Of a stretch of DNA of 64,000 bases, positions 36,361 to 47,040 are shown in pieces. The DNA is from Helichrysum umbraculigerum (lineage: Eukaryota > Streptophyta > Magnoliopsida > Asterales > Asteraceae): NCBI GenBank assembly GCA_949592205.1, contig CATIUR010000003.1:143631259-143695258 (forward strand). Direction: 5' to 3'. Each line of letters begins with the position of its first letter. The first letter of the stretch is position 1. Under the pieces are notes generated by a model. It was not told the origin of the DNA, searched no databases, and saw only the letters and a list, made by a program, of their open reading frames with translations. The position numbers were made by a program, and so were the translations under genes.

Positions 36361-36658
36361 TGATACGGTCCCATAACTTGGTCACCGAAAGTTATGCAAC
36401 CTTGAAGACTAATTCTTAGTTAACTGCTATTTGCATGTAGTCCACTAGTCCACATTTTCATGTTTAATTCTAGGTAGCACGTATGCATGATTCCATGTTT
36501 CTGTTTTGTTCCTTAATTTTAGCTAAATAGTTTCATGTTTTCATCTATAAATATTGTATTGCATTTCCAGAGAAATGGAAGAGAAAATTGAAAGAAGTAT
36601 TAACTTTGTTTAGTTTAGTTTTAGATGGGAGATTAACCATCTCGAATCGGTTGTATCA
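36361..36658. mobile_element. Small solo LTR (298 bp)
   Basis: Starts TGATACGGTC and ends GGTTGTATCA, so the termini are inverted (TGATAC/GTATCA). Flanks are CAATG on the left and CAATA on the right, a one-mismatch target duplication. A TATA-like CTATAAATATTG lies near 36545, as expected in an LTR. There is no internal coding region, so it is a solo LTR of a small copia or TRIM element. Confidence 0.62.
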
Positions 36659-36725
36659 CAATATATAATAGTTTTTGCTTATAGTAGGAACTTTGAAATA
36701 TGAATTACTTTTTCTGATCTATTTA

Positions 36726-37596
36726 GGGTTAATGATAATTTAATCCTCAAACTTTCAAATTTTTTTCGTTTTAACCACTCAAGTTTTTTTTGTAACGTTT
36801 TAACATTTTAACTTTACGTGACTTGTTAAAAAAACCATTACGACTTGTTATCATAGGTTAAAACTTATAAAATTTAGAAAATGATTTTTTAAAACCAAAA
36901 TTCATTGTAATATTTTTGCAAACCGCATTTAATATATATAATAATATTGTCACATATTAAAAAATCTTTTTCTTTAAGAATGTTGTATAAAGTAGCAACA
37001 TACCTTCATTATAAATAGCTTTTATATAACTAGAACTATTATACATGAATAAAATATATTGTTGTCAAAATAAAACATTATAAAAAAATTTGTGATGACA
37101 CGTTGCAATTAATTTATAAGCGTTATATCATTTATACATATATATCCAAAATGATATATGATATAACATTATATATACAACGTATAATGCTTATAATGAA
37201 ATATACATTTATTGTTTTGATTAAAATGTATAGACAATACAAATATTATGAGAAAGCTAAAATAGTCAAACAATTAGCATATACATAATTAAAAGGTTTA
37301 GATTTTGGTCAAATCGCATGTTAAGGTGTTAAAACATTAAAAAAAAGTTGAAGGGTTAAAACGAAAAAATTTAAAAGTTTGAGGATTAAACCATTTACTA
37401 AATGAAGTCAATTATTTTCACTTTACCTATTTAAACGGTTACCGGTTACCAAAAGGGTAATTATAAACCGTCAAACAAACTAAAGGGATTAAATTTTGGT
37501 CAAACTCTAAGTTAAGGTGTTAAGACGTTTAAAAAAAAGTTGAGTGGTTAAAACGAAAAAAAGTTGAAAGTTTGAGGATTAAACCATTATTAACCC
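36726..37596. mobile_element. Mutator-like foldback element (871 bp)
   Basis: Termini GGGTTAATGATAATTTAATCC and its imperfect inverse at 37575-37596, with long inverted arms rich in poly-A/T. Flanks ATCTATTTA (36717-36725) and TTCTATTTA (37597-37605) form a 9 bp target duplication with one mismatch, the Mutator hallmark. The right arm is present twice (about 37290-37400 and 37480-37596). No transposase is seen. Confidence 0.65.
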
Positions 37597-37684
37597 TTCT
37601 ATTTATCATCTTTTTCATGTAATTGTAACTTGTACTACGTCTTTACATATTGAAACGCCGAAAAAAATTTATTTTTTTTATACT

Positions 37685-37900
37685 ATACGCGATCATACCT
37701 TATTGTACGCAATCGCGTATTAACAAACAAAAGTGTTATGTGACCGTTTCTTTCATACTTACACGATCCATCCAAGCTCATGGGATCGCGTAACATGCCT
37801 ACTTACGTGATCCAACCATATAGCTGGGATCGCGTAATTACAAGTAAAATCCCACTGTGACCATTTTCTTTTATAATACGCGATCCTATATGCCTTACGG
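37685..37900. repeat. ACGCGATCC/GGATCGCGT inverted-pair cluster
   Basis: Four pairs of a left arm (ACGCGATC or ACACGATCC-like) and a right arm (GATCGCGTA), each pair about 35-45 bp across. In the last pair, near 37880-37910, the nine-base arms ACGCGATCC and GGATCGCGT match exactly. Confidence 0.75.
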
Positions 37901-38716
37901 GATCGCGTAAAATCTGTGTTCAGCTGAAATATTGCCCAAACTCATATTTTTAAACCCAATTTCGAACGCGCATAACTTTTTACTCGTTAAGAGTTAGGAC
38001 CTAAAACTTTGCAGACACCTTCACTATATCATAATAAATGCTTCCCTTTTTACACTTTTTCAAATTTCGCGTTAAAGAAGAATTCGGACGTGCTACTAAA
38101 TTATGATCGTTTTGACCATTTTTACAACCAAGTCAATTCACAAACCACTTGTTTTCAGACCGGGGCTTTTTACCAATATATTTTTAATACCATTTTGATT
38201 CAAAAGTCAATAACCACTAATGTTCATCTATATTTCAACTCGTTTTAGCGGATCAGTCCATGTGACCCATTTTGACACCATAACAAAATGACTCTTTTAA
38301 CACTGGAATCCATTATCTACTTCTTAATTCAACAACAACCTACATTTCTCAATACCACAACAAATACCAAAGTTGACTTTTAACCAATAGACCACCTCAT
38401 TATTGATTCAAAACATCACATCTTCACATGTTACCATCCCCCCTCCCCCTTTCACCACCAAAACACATGTATAATCACAATACATTTTTACAATTTTCTT
38501 CTTTGACTTTACAAAGTCAACAATACTACACCATCTACTATTGGAACCCCATTTCAAATCAACACATGACATAAAATGTAGTTTTGGGCGATTTATACAA
38601 TGACAATCAAACACGACAATTCAAAAGAAGGAAAAAGATTGTCTAACCATAAAAGCAAGCTTCATATCCACGCTAACTTCTTGCAACCATAATTTACTCA
38701 TTATATCCATTTGGTT

Positions 38717-39204
38717 TGTTGGTGCATAATGTGTGTCAGTCAGTTAGTCAAAGTCTGTACGTGTCAAAGTTAGTCGGTCAAAATCTGTGATGTATAGAGT
38801 TAGTGATATATCGATATGTAATAGATTGATTTGTATATGAAAAGTGAAAATAGTGAAAGTAGAAGTGACTAAGTGTTGACCCGCGACACTTATCCAGTGT
38901 CGCAAAATTGCGACACTAAGCTAGTGTCGCAAGAGTCGGCAAGTCGAGTGTCGCAAGAGTCAGCAAGGGTCAGTTTATAAATAGAGGAGTCAAGTTCAGT
39001 TTTAGGGTTGGACGAGATAGAGAGGGTGACGGCCAGAGGTGTTGTGTGAGTGATTTCTGTAATCTTACAAGTTCATATCAATACAAATACAAAAAATTAT
39101 AACGTTTGATTTGTGTGATTCATAAACGTTCATATATTCAATTAAACAGATTCCGCACGTTTAGTTGTTTTCGATTCGATCAGATCCTGAAAACAAGACC
39201 TACA
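38717..39204 (+). repeat. RE4 5' LTR
   Basis: Starts TGTTGGTGCATAATG and ends GACCTACA. GCGACACT/AGTGTCGC pairs (38883-38930, with a further half at 38948) precede the TATA box TTTATAAATAG at 38974-38984. Confidence 0.88.
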
Positions 39205-39445
39205 AAGTGGTATCAGAGCCTTTGAACTAGTTATCATCGGTTTCGAATCGTGTTTTGAACGAGTTTACAATTGAAACGAATGTGCGTATTAAAGATTTAA
39301 TTGTTTTCTTTCGTTTTTGAGTTATTGGGGTTATTAAGATCTGTTTCTGGGTTGATTTTATTCGTTCGTCGTTTGTTCTTCGAAATTCGTTAGGGTTTCA
39401 AAAATTTACAAATTTTAGGGTTTTGGGGCTGCTGAAATCGCGATC

Positions 39446-39710
39446 TGCGACACTTCCCTAGTGTGTCAGCACTATTCATAGTGACACTTAAACTAGTATC
39501 TCAGCACTATTCATAGCGACACTTCCATAGTGTCTCAGCACTATTCATCAGCGACACTTAAACTAGTGTCTCGGCACTATTCATAGCGACACTTAAACTA
39601 GTGTCTCAACACTATTCATAGCGGCACTTCCCTAGTGTCTCAGCACTATTCATCAGCGACACTTCCCTAGTGTCTTAGCACTATTCATAGCGACACTTCC
39701 CTAGTGTCTC
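39446..39710 (+). repeat. RE4 leader minisatellite of hairpins
   Basis: About eight tandem units of 33-37 bp. Each contains GCGACACTT, three variable bases and TAGTGTCTC, followed by AGCACTATTCAT. GACACT and AGTGTC within each unit form an inverted repeat. The three-base centre alternates between CCC, CAT-like and AAA forms. Confidence 0.88.
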
Positions 39711-39873
39711 AAAAATATTAAATTTTTAAAAAAAAAAAAAAATATATTTCGCAATAAAATTGTCGCATTACCAAATTTTGTTTTTGAGCTTAAAAGTGCT
39801 TAATTTTAGTTTGGGAAAATTTACATTTTAGCCTACCATTTTTGGACAAAATTTTGGTGGGAAAAATTCGGAA

Positions 39874-41695
39874 ATGACTTTTCGTTCGAAAATGTCTCCT
39901 TATAAATCTTTGTTCCATAGTGATTTTGCTAATTGGAAGATTAAGCTATGTAATTTCATTGAATATGAAGATCCAAAGTTGTGGAATTGGTTTACAACTA
40001 TTGATCGATATGAGAAACCAAGACTCAAAGGGGTATTTAAGTCAAGAACACAAATGTCAGTCACGGAACGGGAAGAATCTGACAAGAATGCGAGAATGTA
40101 TGAGATGATCACCATGTGCTTGCCAAAAGTTGTGATTTATCATTTTAAAAATCAAGAAACCTCTACAGATTTGTGGGACGCAATTCTAGAGATTTACGGA
40201 CAAAATGAAAAATCAAAGAAAAGATCAAACGTGGTAGTCAGGGAGGAGATGTTGGTAAAGAAGAAAGAAGAAGTTTCACATAGCGCGTTTGTGACTCACA
40301 TAAATGAGGTTGATTCCGAACCATTCTCTTGTATTTCATGTATTAAATTAACTGTTAGTGTTAACAGTACAGGGAAGATAATGAACGCCTGAACTCAAAC
40401 CTAGAAAATCTTACTCAGGCTAATAAAATCTTAAAAGAGAATGAAAAAGCTTTTGATAAAAAGTTAAATGCCGCTTTTACAGACAGAAAACAACTTAAAG
40501 CTAAAATCTTTAGTCAGCAATATGCCATTGATAGTTATTTAAAGGAAATTTCTTTACTTAGAAAGGAGCTTGCTGAATCACAAACGAAAGCTTGCAAATT
40601 TTTCTACTTCCTCTGTCGTCTTTGACGAAATTCTGAATTCGTAAAGGTCATATACGAAAAGCAAGGCAGGTCTTGGTTATCACCAAGTACCTCCTCCTAA
40701 AGACTATCTACCGATGCCTGTGAAGGATGAAATCAAATAATTTGTGCCTACTATTCCCAAAATAGACACAAAATCTATTAATAAGCCAGTTGTTAAATCT
40801 GAAAGTGTTAAGTCAGAGAGTGTTAAGCCTGAGAAAGTTAAGGCTGAATTTGTACCTCCTGTTAGTATTGAGGAGGTAGTTGAAGTTGAGGATTTAACCG
40901 AAGAGGTTAATTGTAAAGTTAAGAAGGTTTATGTCAAACCTGAAAACTTCATAATCACCACTGAATATGAAGATGTTTTGAAAAACAAGGGTAAAGGTAA
41001 GGTTAATAATAAATCCAAAAATGTTAAAAATCAAAAGAAGGATTCAAAATCAAAATCTTCAGATGATTCACAATCATCAGTGAAAAATCTAAAGACAGAA
41101 AAATCATTCGATATTTCTGAGAAAAAAACCTTCCACATCAACAAGCTCAACTTCAGAGGCTTCCACTTTAACATGCACACATAAGTGTTCATGTTCAGTA
41201 AATGCCTCATTTTCTAAGCCTCATATAGTTCATCCTCCGCCTAAACAATTTGTGGAGCGTCATTGGAATAAACCATTTGTTGAGAGACGTTCCTGTTTTC
41301 ATTATCGACAACAGGGACATGTTATTCGAGACTGTTTGTTACTCTCTCGACAAAGGTTCGGGAGATATATGCCACGAATTTCATTTTATAGAAATTCTTT
41401 TTCTAAACCAATGTTAAGGCACAGTTCTCCCTCTCCCAAACCTGTTGGGAAAGTAAATAATGTTGTGCAACATCCACAGCCAAAACCAACGCACAATATT
41501 ATTGACAAGCAATCATCCAAACCTAAGAAGGTTTGGAAAGTAAGAACTGAAAAGGCTGATGAACGCTCATCCAAAACCGACACATCAATAGAATCTTCTG
41601 AGTTTTTGCAAAATCATAAACTTATTGATGTGGAGGTTTTGGATGACCTCGGAAGACCCAAGTCTATTATGGCTTGGGTGTCCACCGAAAACTAA
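39874..41695 (+). pseudogene. RE4 gag remnant
   Basis: Relative of RE3 gag (shared SDFANWKIKLCNFIEY start and FVERRSC near the end) broken by frameshifts and stops after about 40392 and again near 40620 and 41185. Readable blocks are 39874-40392, 40744-41184 and 41252-41695. The middle gag portion with the first knuckle is missing. The surviving knuckle reads CFHYRQQGHVIRDC, its second Cys changed to Tyr. Non-functional. Confidence 0.82.
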
Positions 41696-42006
41696 TATTT
41701 TTGTTTGTTGCGTTGTTGCAGTCAGGTTGAATGATTGACATATTTATTGTTAATGACTGCTAGTGGCATGTAGTGGGTTTGGTGATGACGTTAGGTGAGT
41801 GGTATTGAAAAAGAAAGTTTATAGAGTGGTGATGAGAGTGATTGAGTTTGCAAAGTAGGGTAAAGGATTTACATTGATGAGCTTTGATTTGTAACTTGGA
41901 TTTTTTTTTCTCCTAAACATTATTTGTTTTATTTGTTTAAATTGGTAATAGCTAGTGCTTATGTTCTCTTTAATGAACATTAAGACATGCAATTTTGCCA
42001 AATGTG

Positions 42007-42011
<5 letters not shown>

Positions 42012-42047
<36 letters not shown>
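42012..42047. repeat. (AT)n microsatellite
   Basis: About 18 AT units inside the RE4 3' non-coding region. Confidence 0.9.
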
Positions 42048-42049
<2 letters not shown>

Positions 42050-42983
42050 CATTTAAGGTTTAAGGGGAGTATCTTTGGATTGAAAATGCGAAAAGAATTT
42101 GTTGTTCAGGGGAAGTAATTTTAAAAATTAAAAATTCTGATTATTTGGATCAGAAATGTGAACAGCAAGATTCTTAATTTTTGAAAAGACGTTGGGTTGT
42201 GTTTGTAAACAACTTGGGATATGATAGTACATCAGACGACATGTATAAAAACGAAAATTTTAAGTTTTATGTTTGATGTTTGATGTGTCAGTAGATTTAT
42301 CTAAACATATTTGAAACAATTTTTCTAAACATTAGCTTCATCATGTGATGTATTGGTAGGCATTTGTAATTAAGTTTTGAAAAAGCATAATGTCAAACTT
42401 GCATATTATTTTATATGAAACATATTATTATGTATGACATTAAGTTGAAATAGGACATTAAGTCTAAATTTTGACACGTAGTCTTAATATTTGGATGATA
42501 AACATGTTATGATCTATGATTTAGGGTCTTAATATGGTTTTATCTGGGGAAATATATTGGTTGACTCCTTTGTTGTATGGTGTACAGACCTTGTTTCAAC
42601 TGATATATTTTTGAAAATGACATAGGTACGTAGTCTGTATCAAGTTATGGACAACATTACGAACCCATGGTATTCTTGAATTTATAATATTGTACACAAA
42701 TACAAGAACATATTTCATACAAGAATTACCTAGTACTGGTTTTTGTTAAACTATGATACTCTGTTGTACGTGGTACAGACATGTATCCTCTAGTTTAATT
42801 GTTCAGAATGGTGTTTGTTCAACCCAAGTCAGTGTGTATGTGACTTTGTTGTACTTAGTACAGACCTGTCACCGTTGGCTTGATTCTAAAGATATTACTA
42901 TATTCTCACTTTTTATATAGAAAGTACTAACATGTTTTGATTTCAAATGTATATCATAATGTGATTTATATAACGTAATATGC

Positions 42984-43066
<83 letters not shown>
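42984..43066. repeat. (TAA)n microsatellite
   Basis: About 27 trinucleotide units inside RE4. RE3 lacks it at the equivalent point, so it expanded after insertion or in this lineage. Confidence 0.9.
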
Positions 43067-43659
43067 GATTTAAGGACTTTTAAAGGTTCTTTTACTTAAG
43101 TATAAAAAGTTTAGGTGGACAACAATACTAATAATCATCGTGAATTAATTTTTGAAAAAACTGCTTTAAATATGATAAGTAAACTTACAGTGGACAAATA
43201 TACCGGTAATCGTAATAACACTTACTATTTTCTAATAAAGGCATGTCAGTCTGATATGATCCTTAAGCAGACCTGAAACAATCATATCCCCAAATTTATT
43301 TTAGTTTTTGTTTTTAAGTATTCTTTACTTTTCATTTATAAAGAAAATACAAAACGATTTTATTTTTATGTTATTTTCTCTAAGTTATATATCATGCTCA
43401 AATCTCATATTCAAAGATATAACGAGAGTTTGTCATACTTCAAAGATTGTGAAGACAAATTTTGTTGAAGATGAGTTTGAATGACCAAGCTGCTGATGAG
43501 TGAAAGAGTTGAAAGATTTTCATGTAAACAAGATATTTTGTGAAATTGAAGACACAAACTGAAGCTAATTCGAAGATATCTAAAGACCAAGCTATTTCTA
43601 AGGGGGAGTTTGTTGGTACATATTATTAACCTTGACCAAGTTGCTGCCAAGGGGGAGTT

Positions 43660-44126
43660 TGTTGGTACATAATGTGTGTCAGTCAGTTGGTCAAAGTCTG
43701 TACGTGTCAAAGTTAATTGGTCAAAGTCTGTGATGTATAGAGTTAGTGATATGTCGATATGTAATAGATAGATTTGTATCTGAAAAGTGAAAATAGTGAA
43801 AGTAGAAGTGACTAAGTGTTGACCTGCGACACTTAGCCAGTGTCGCAATTGCAGTGTCGCAAGAGTCGGCAAGTCGAGTGTCTCAAGAGTCAGCAAGGGT
43901 CAGTTTATAAATAGAGGAGTCAAGTTCAGTTTTAGGGTTGGACGAGATAGAGAGGGTGACGGCCAAAGGTGTTGTGTGAGTGATTTTTGTAATCTTACAA
44001 GTTCATATCAATACAAATACAGAAAATTATATACGTTTGATTTGTGTGATTCGTAAACGTTCATATATTCTATTACGCACATTTAGTTGTTTTCGATTCG
44101 ATCAGATCCTGAGAACAGGACCTACA
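43660..44126 (+). repeat. RE4 3' LTR
   Basis: Counterpart of 38717-39204. Its motif cluster is reduced, and several GCGACACT halves are lost or altered. It ends GACCTACA followed by TGGTT. Confidence 0.86.
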
Positions 44127-45532
44127 TGGTTCCACCAAACCATACACCCACAACATAAAACAACTGAATGGGTAAGCAAAACGCTTAGTGAGCATACAAG
44201 CAATCAAATGAATAATCTAACACTGAAACAACATATAGCAAATATTAATAACACATATTTGCTTAAACACATAACTATTGAGCAATTGTAGAGATTATTA
44301 TTTTCACCATGCGGATCCGCAGCCAACATCACTTAGTACCGTACCACGACAGTACGCATACTAATACAACATCACTTAATACAATACCACGACAGTATGC
44401 ATATTAAGGCAACATCATATGCAAAGCACATATTCAACAACACTATACTAATATAAGTTAGCTAATCTGATCAACGAATTTCTACAACGCTCATTCCACA
44501 TAATTCCACATATCAACAAGTTCTATCAACAACTAATCATTTAGCACGTATTTAACATCACGTGCCGCACAACATCATGAATAATCAACGAATATAGAAC
44601 TCAACAATAAACCACGATATAAGATACAAACAATACTTCAATCGATTGTGTGAACCTCTTGCACGGATGCAATCCGGAACACACAACCATTACCCATTTA
44701 ACCCCCATATTACTCATCTTTGCTTTTTAGGCAAATACACGGTTAAACACTTGATTAGCGATGCCACGTCTTTTGATCATCTATCATATAACACATCAAT
44801 GTAACAACACATTTAGCAACTAACAATCATTATAATCCACTAATCATTATCATCAACCCTTCACCTCTTGGATTGATCATTTTTTTTAACTCAAGTATCT
44901 AATCACTTGAATTACCACTTTGATTATGATTAAATATCATAATAACATCTTTTCAACAACAATTCAAATAGGTTATCACTAACTTATAACAATTCAACAT
45001 AAACCAATTCAATGTTATGAAGAACCACTTACTACAATTTCGTCACTTCACCATAATCACTGTTAAAGTTTGATTACTTGTATTATTACTTCTATTATAA
45101 ACAAGATATCATAATAACCCATAATCACTCCCTTAAACTACAAATTACATGGGTTATCACTATCTTGCAAGAATTCAACATAATTCATCAAAACCCTAAT
45201 GAACACAACTAAAGATTCTTCATCTCTAAAGTGTAGTAACGTTACTAATCATCACTAATAACCTAAACTTACACCAATTCAACAATTTTAAATCCTAATT
45301 TCGGTTTAAGACCACTAATCAACCAAAACCCATAAAAATCCATTTCTAGGTTAAATACATGAAGAACGATTACTCACCTTGTGTTAGAGAGAATCAATAG
45401 AGAGTGAATTGATGTTTCTAACTTCAATTTTGATGTTTACTAACTGAATCTTGCTCCTGCGATTTAATTCTCTTCTTCTTGAACTTCCTGGAAGTATTTT
45501 TGAATGGATATGTATGTATGTATGAAAGGATA

Positions 45533-45540
<8 letters not shown>

Positions 45541-45621
<81 letters not shown>
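45541..45621. repeat. (TA)n(TG)n compound microsatellite
   Basis: About 27 TA units followed by about 14 TG units, in the right part of the putative 37651 LTR. Confidence 0.9.
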
Positions 45622-45628
<7 letters not shown>

Positions 45629-45773
45629 AATTTTAGTCCACGTAATTATTATTGTCTGGAACTTTATAACCCACAGTTATTATTATTTTATAACATTTAT
45701 AATAATAATAACTTAAAATAATTACTTTACCTTCATCAAAATGATACTTTTAATTTTGAGGTGTTACACGTAT

Positions 45774-46170
45774 ATAAACATATTAGTATATGCTATTTTT
45801 CTTAATTATTATACTCATATTTATTTGTCTCATTTTAAGTGTTCACATTATTCATTTTGTTTGTCTCAAACTAAGTGTCAACTTTCATTTTTAACCACAC
45901 AAAAAATATTTAAAAAATAAAAGTGATTATTCGTACACCACCATAAATTCTCCGTGCACCACTATTATGTTTTACAATGCTACATTGTACAACATCATAA
46001 AACGTAGGAGTATTTAGTAGAGTACAGATAATTTAGAAGGCGTATGAATCACTCTCTAAGAAATAAAAGGTAAATTCTTATTTGTTTATAGAGAATTTTT
46101 TAAACTTTTCAAAAACTTTATGTCATATTTTAACACTTATAATGAAATGGAGTTACGGAGTACTATATAA
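45774..46170. other. AT-rich intergenic sequence
   Basis: No gene is recognised. It separates the putative LTR from the Stowaway MITE. Confidence 0.35.
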
Positions 46171-46172
46171 TA

Positions 46173-46428
46173 CTACCTCCGTCCCATTACAAGTGTCATG
46201 CTTTAACTTTTTGAAGTCTTACTTTTTCAATTTTGACCTTAAATATTTTTGTTTGTGTTATCTAATACTTGATGCCAAATATATGAATGGATTGAGTTTT
46301 AAATCTATTTTCATTGGTATATTTTTCATCAAATATAATATAAAACAAACATAAATATTTGAGGTCAAAGTTGAAAAAAAAAAATTTTAAAAAGTCAAAA
46401 CAGATTACTTGTAATAGGACGGAGGTAG
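46173..46428. mobile_element. Stowaway-type MITE
   Basis: 256 bp with inverted ends CTACCTCCGTCCCATTACAA and TTGTAATAGGACGGAGGTAG, flanked by TA (46171-46172 and 46429-46430). The arms continue with partial complementarity inward. Confidence 0.85.
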
Positions 46429-46550
46429 TAACTTGTATCTCACTTTGAAATATAATTATGTACATTTACATTTGGATTAAAAAAAAAGTTATTAAACGAT
46501 TGAAATACTGATTCGATTGATTAAGACCCCGTAGCCGGATTTAATAACAT

Positions 46551-46695
46551 CTACAACTATGATTACCTGGTAGCTGGATATCTGACCACATCATGTCTAG
46601 CTATCATCAACACCAAAAACTTTATAAAAAAAATACTGTAATAAATATACGGAGTGTACGTATATTCTCCATCTACCAGGTAATCATAGTTGTAG
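46551..46695. repeat. 23 bp perfect inverted repeat in the DRP-B1 upstream region
   Basis: The 23 bases at 46551-46573 are the exact inverse complement of 46673-46695, with a 99 bp loop. A neighbouring stretch (ATATACGGAGTGTA) occurs at about 46646 and again at about 46776. It may be a foldback remnant or a rearrangement scar. Confidence 0.75.
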
Positions 46696-46970
46696 ATGGA
46701 GTAATAGATATTCAGAGATAGAACATACTTGAATTTGTTGAGTACGTATGGTTTGAGAGTTAAACTTTTACCATATACGGAGTGTATATACGTATATTCT
46801 CTGCTCTTACAGTATTTATTTTGATTTTGATCAAAAAAGATTACTCTTTGATAATGAAATGACTATACGTATATATATCAGTATATGGGAATAAAATCAG
46901 AAGAATCAAAAGGACAGCTGTCACATTGTCCTATCAACTTTCGCATATACTCCTTCTGTAGATATAATCT

Positions 46971-46982
46971 GTATATATATAC
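46971..46982 (+). promoter_or_regulatory. Candidate TATA box of DRP-B1
   Basis: GTATATATATAC lies about 60 bp upstream of the preferred ATG at 47041, a spacing like that of the other DRP genes here. Confidence 0.4.
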
Positions 46983-47040
46983 GTATCTGAAATATTCATT
47001 TTCAACCTCTGCAACCAAAACATCATTTTCTCCGGCAACA

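Larger units (their letters stand above)
38717..44126 (+). mobile_element. RE4: decayed gag-only copia-related element
   Basis: LTRs 38717-39204 and 43660-44126, perfect TGGTT target duplication (38712-38716 and 44127-44131), initiator-Met primer site at 39208-39220, and polypurine tract AAGGGGGAGTT before the 3' LTR. It has the same layout as RE3 with homologous gag and 3' region, and no pol. The two LTRs differ by many substitutions and a short deletion in the motif cluster, so it is much older than RE3. A partial duplicate of the polypurine tract plus LTR start lies at about 43598-43628. Confidence 0.88.
37651..45768. mobile_element. Putative gypsy-type solo LTR split by RE4
   Basis: Starts TGAAACGCC and ends GGTGTTACA, close to the inverted TGTAACACC/GGTGTTACA ends of the solo LTR at 53696. 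Flanks CATAT (37646-37650) and CGTAT (45769-45773) agree at four of five positions. Without RE4 it is about 2.7 kb and has no coding region. It contains a cluster of ACGCGATC/GATCGCGT pairs (37685-37900). Orientation cannot be told from near-palindromic ends. Confidence 0.5.

Noticed and set aside
46885..47040. Upstream in-frame start for DRP-B1
   Set aside because: The start context at 47041 is shared with DRP-A1, and a likely TATA box lies between the two ATGs. Kept only as a low-interest finding.
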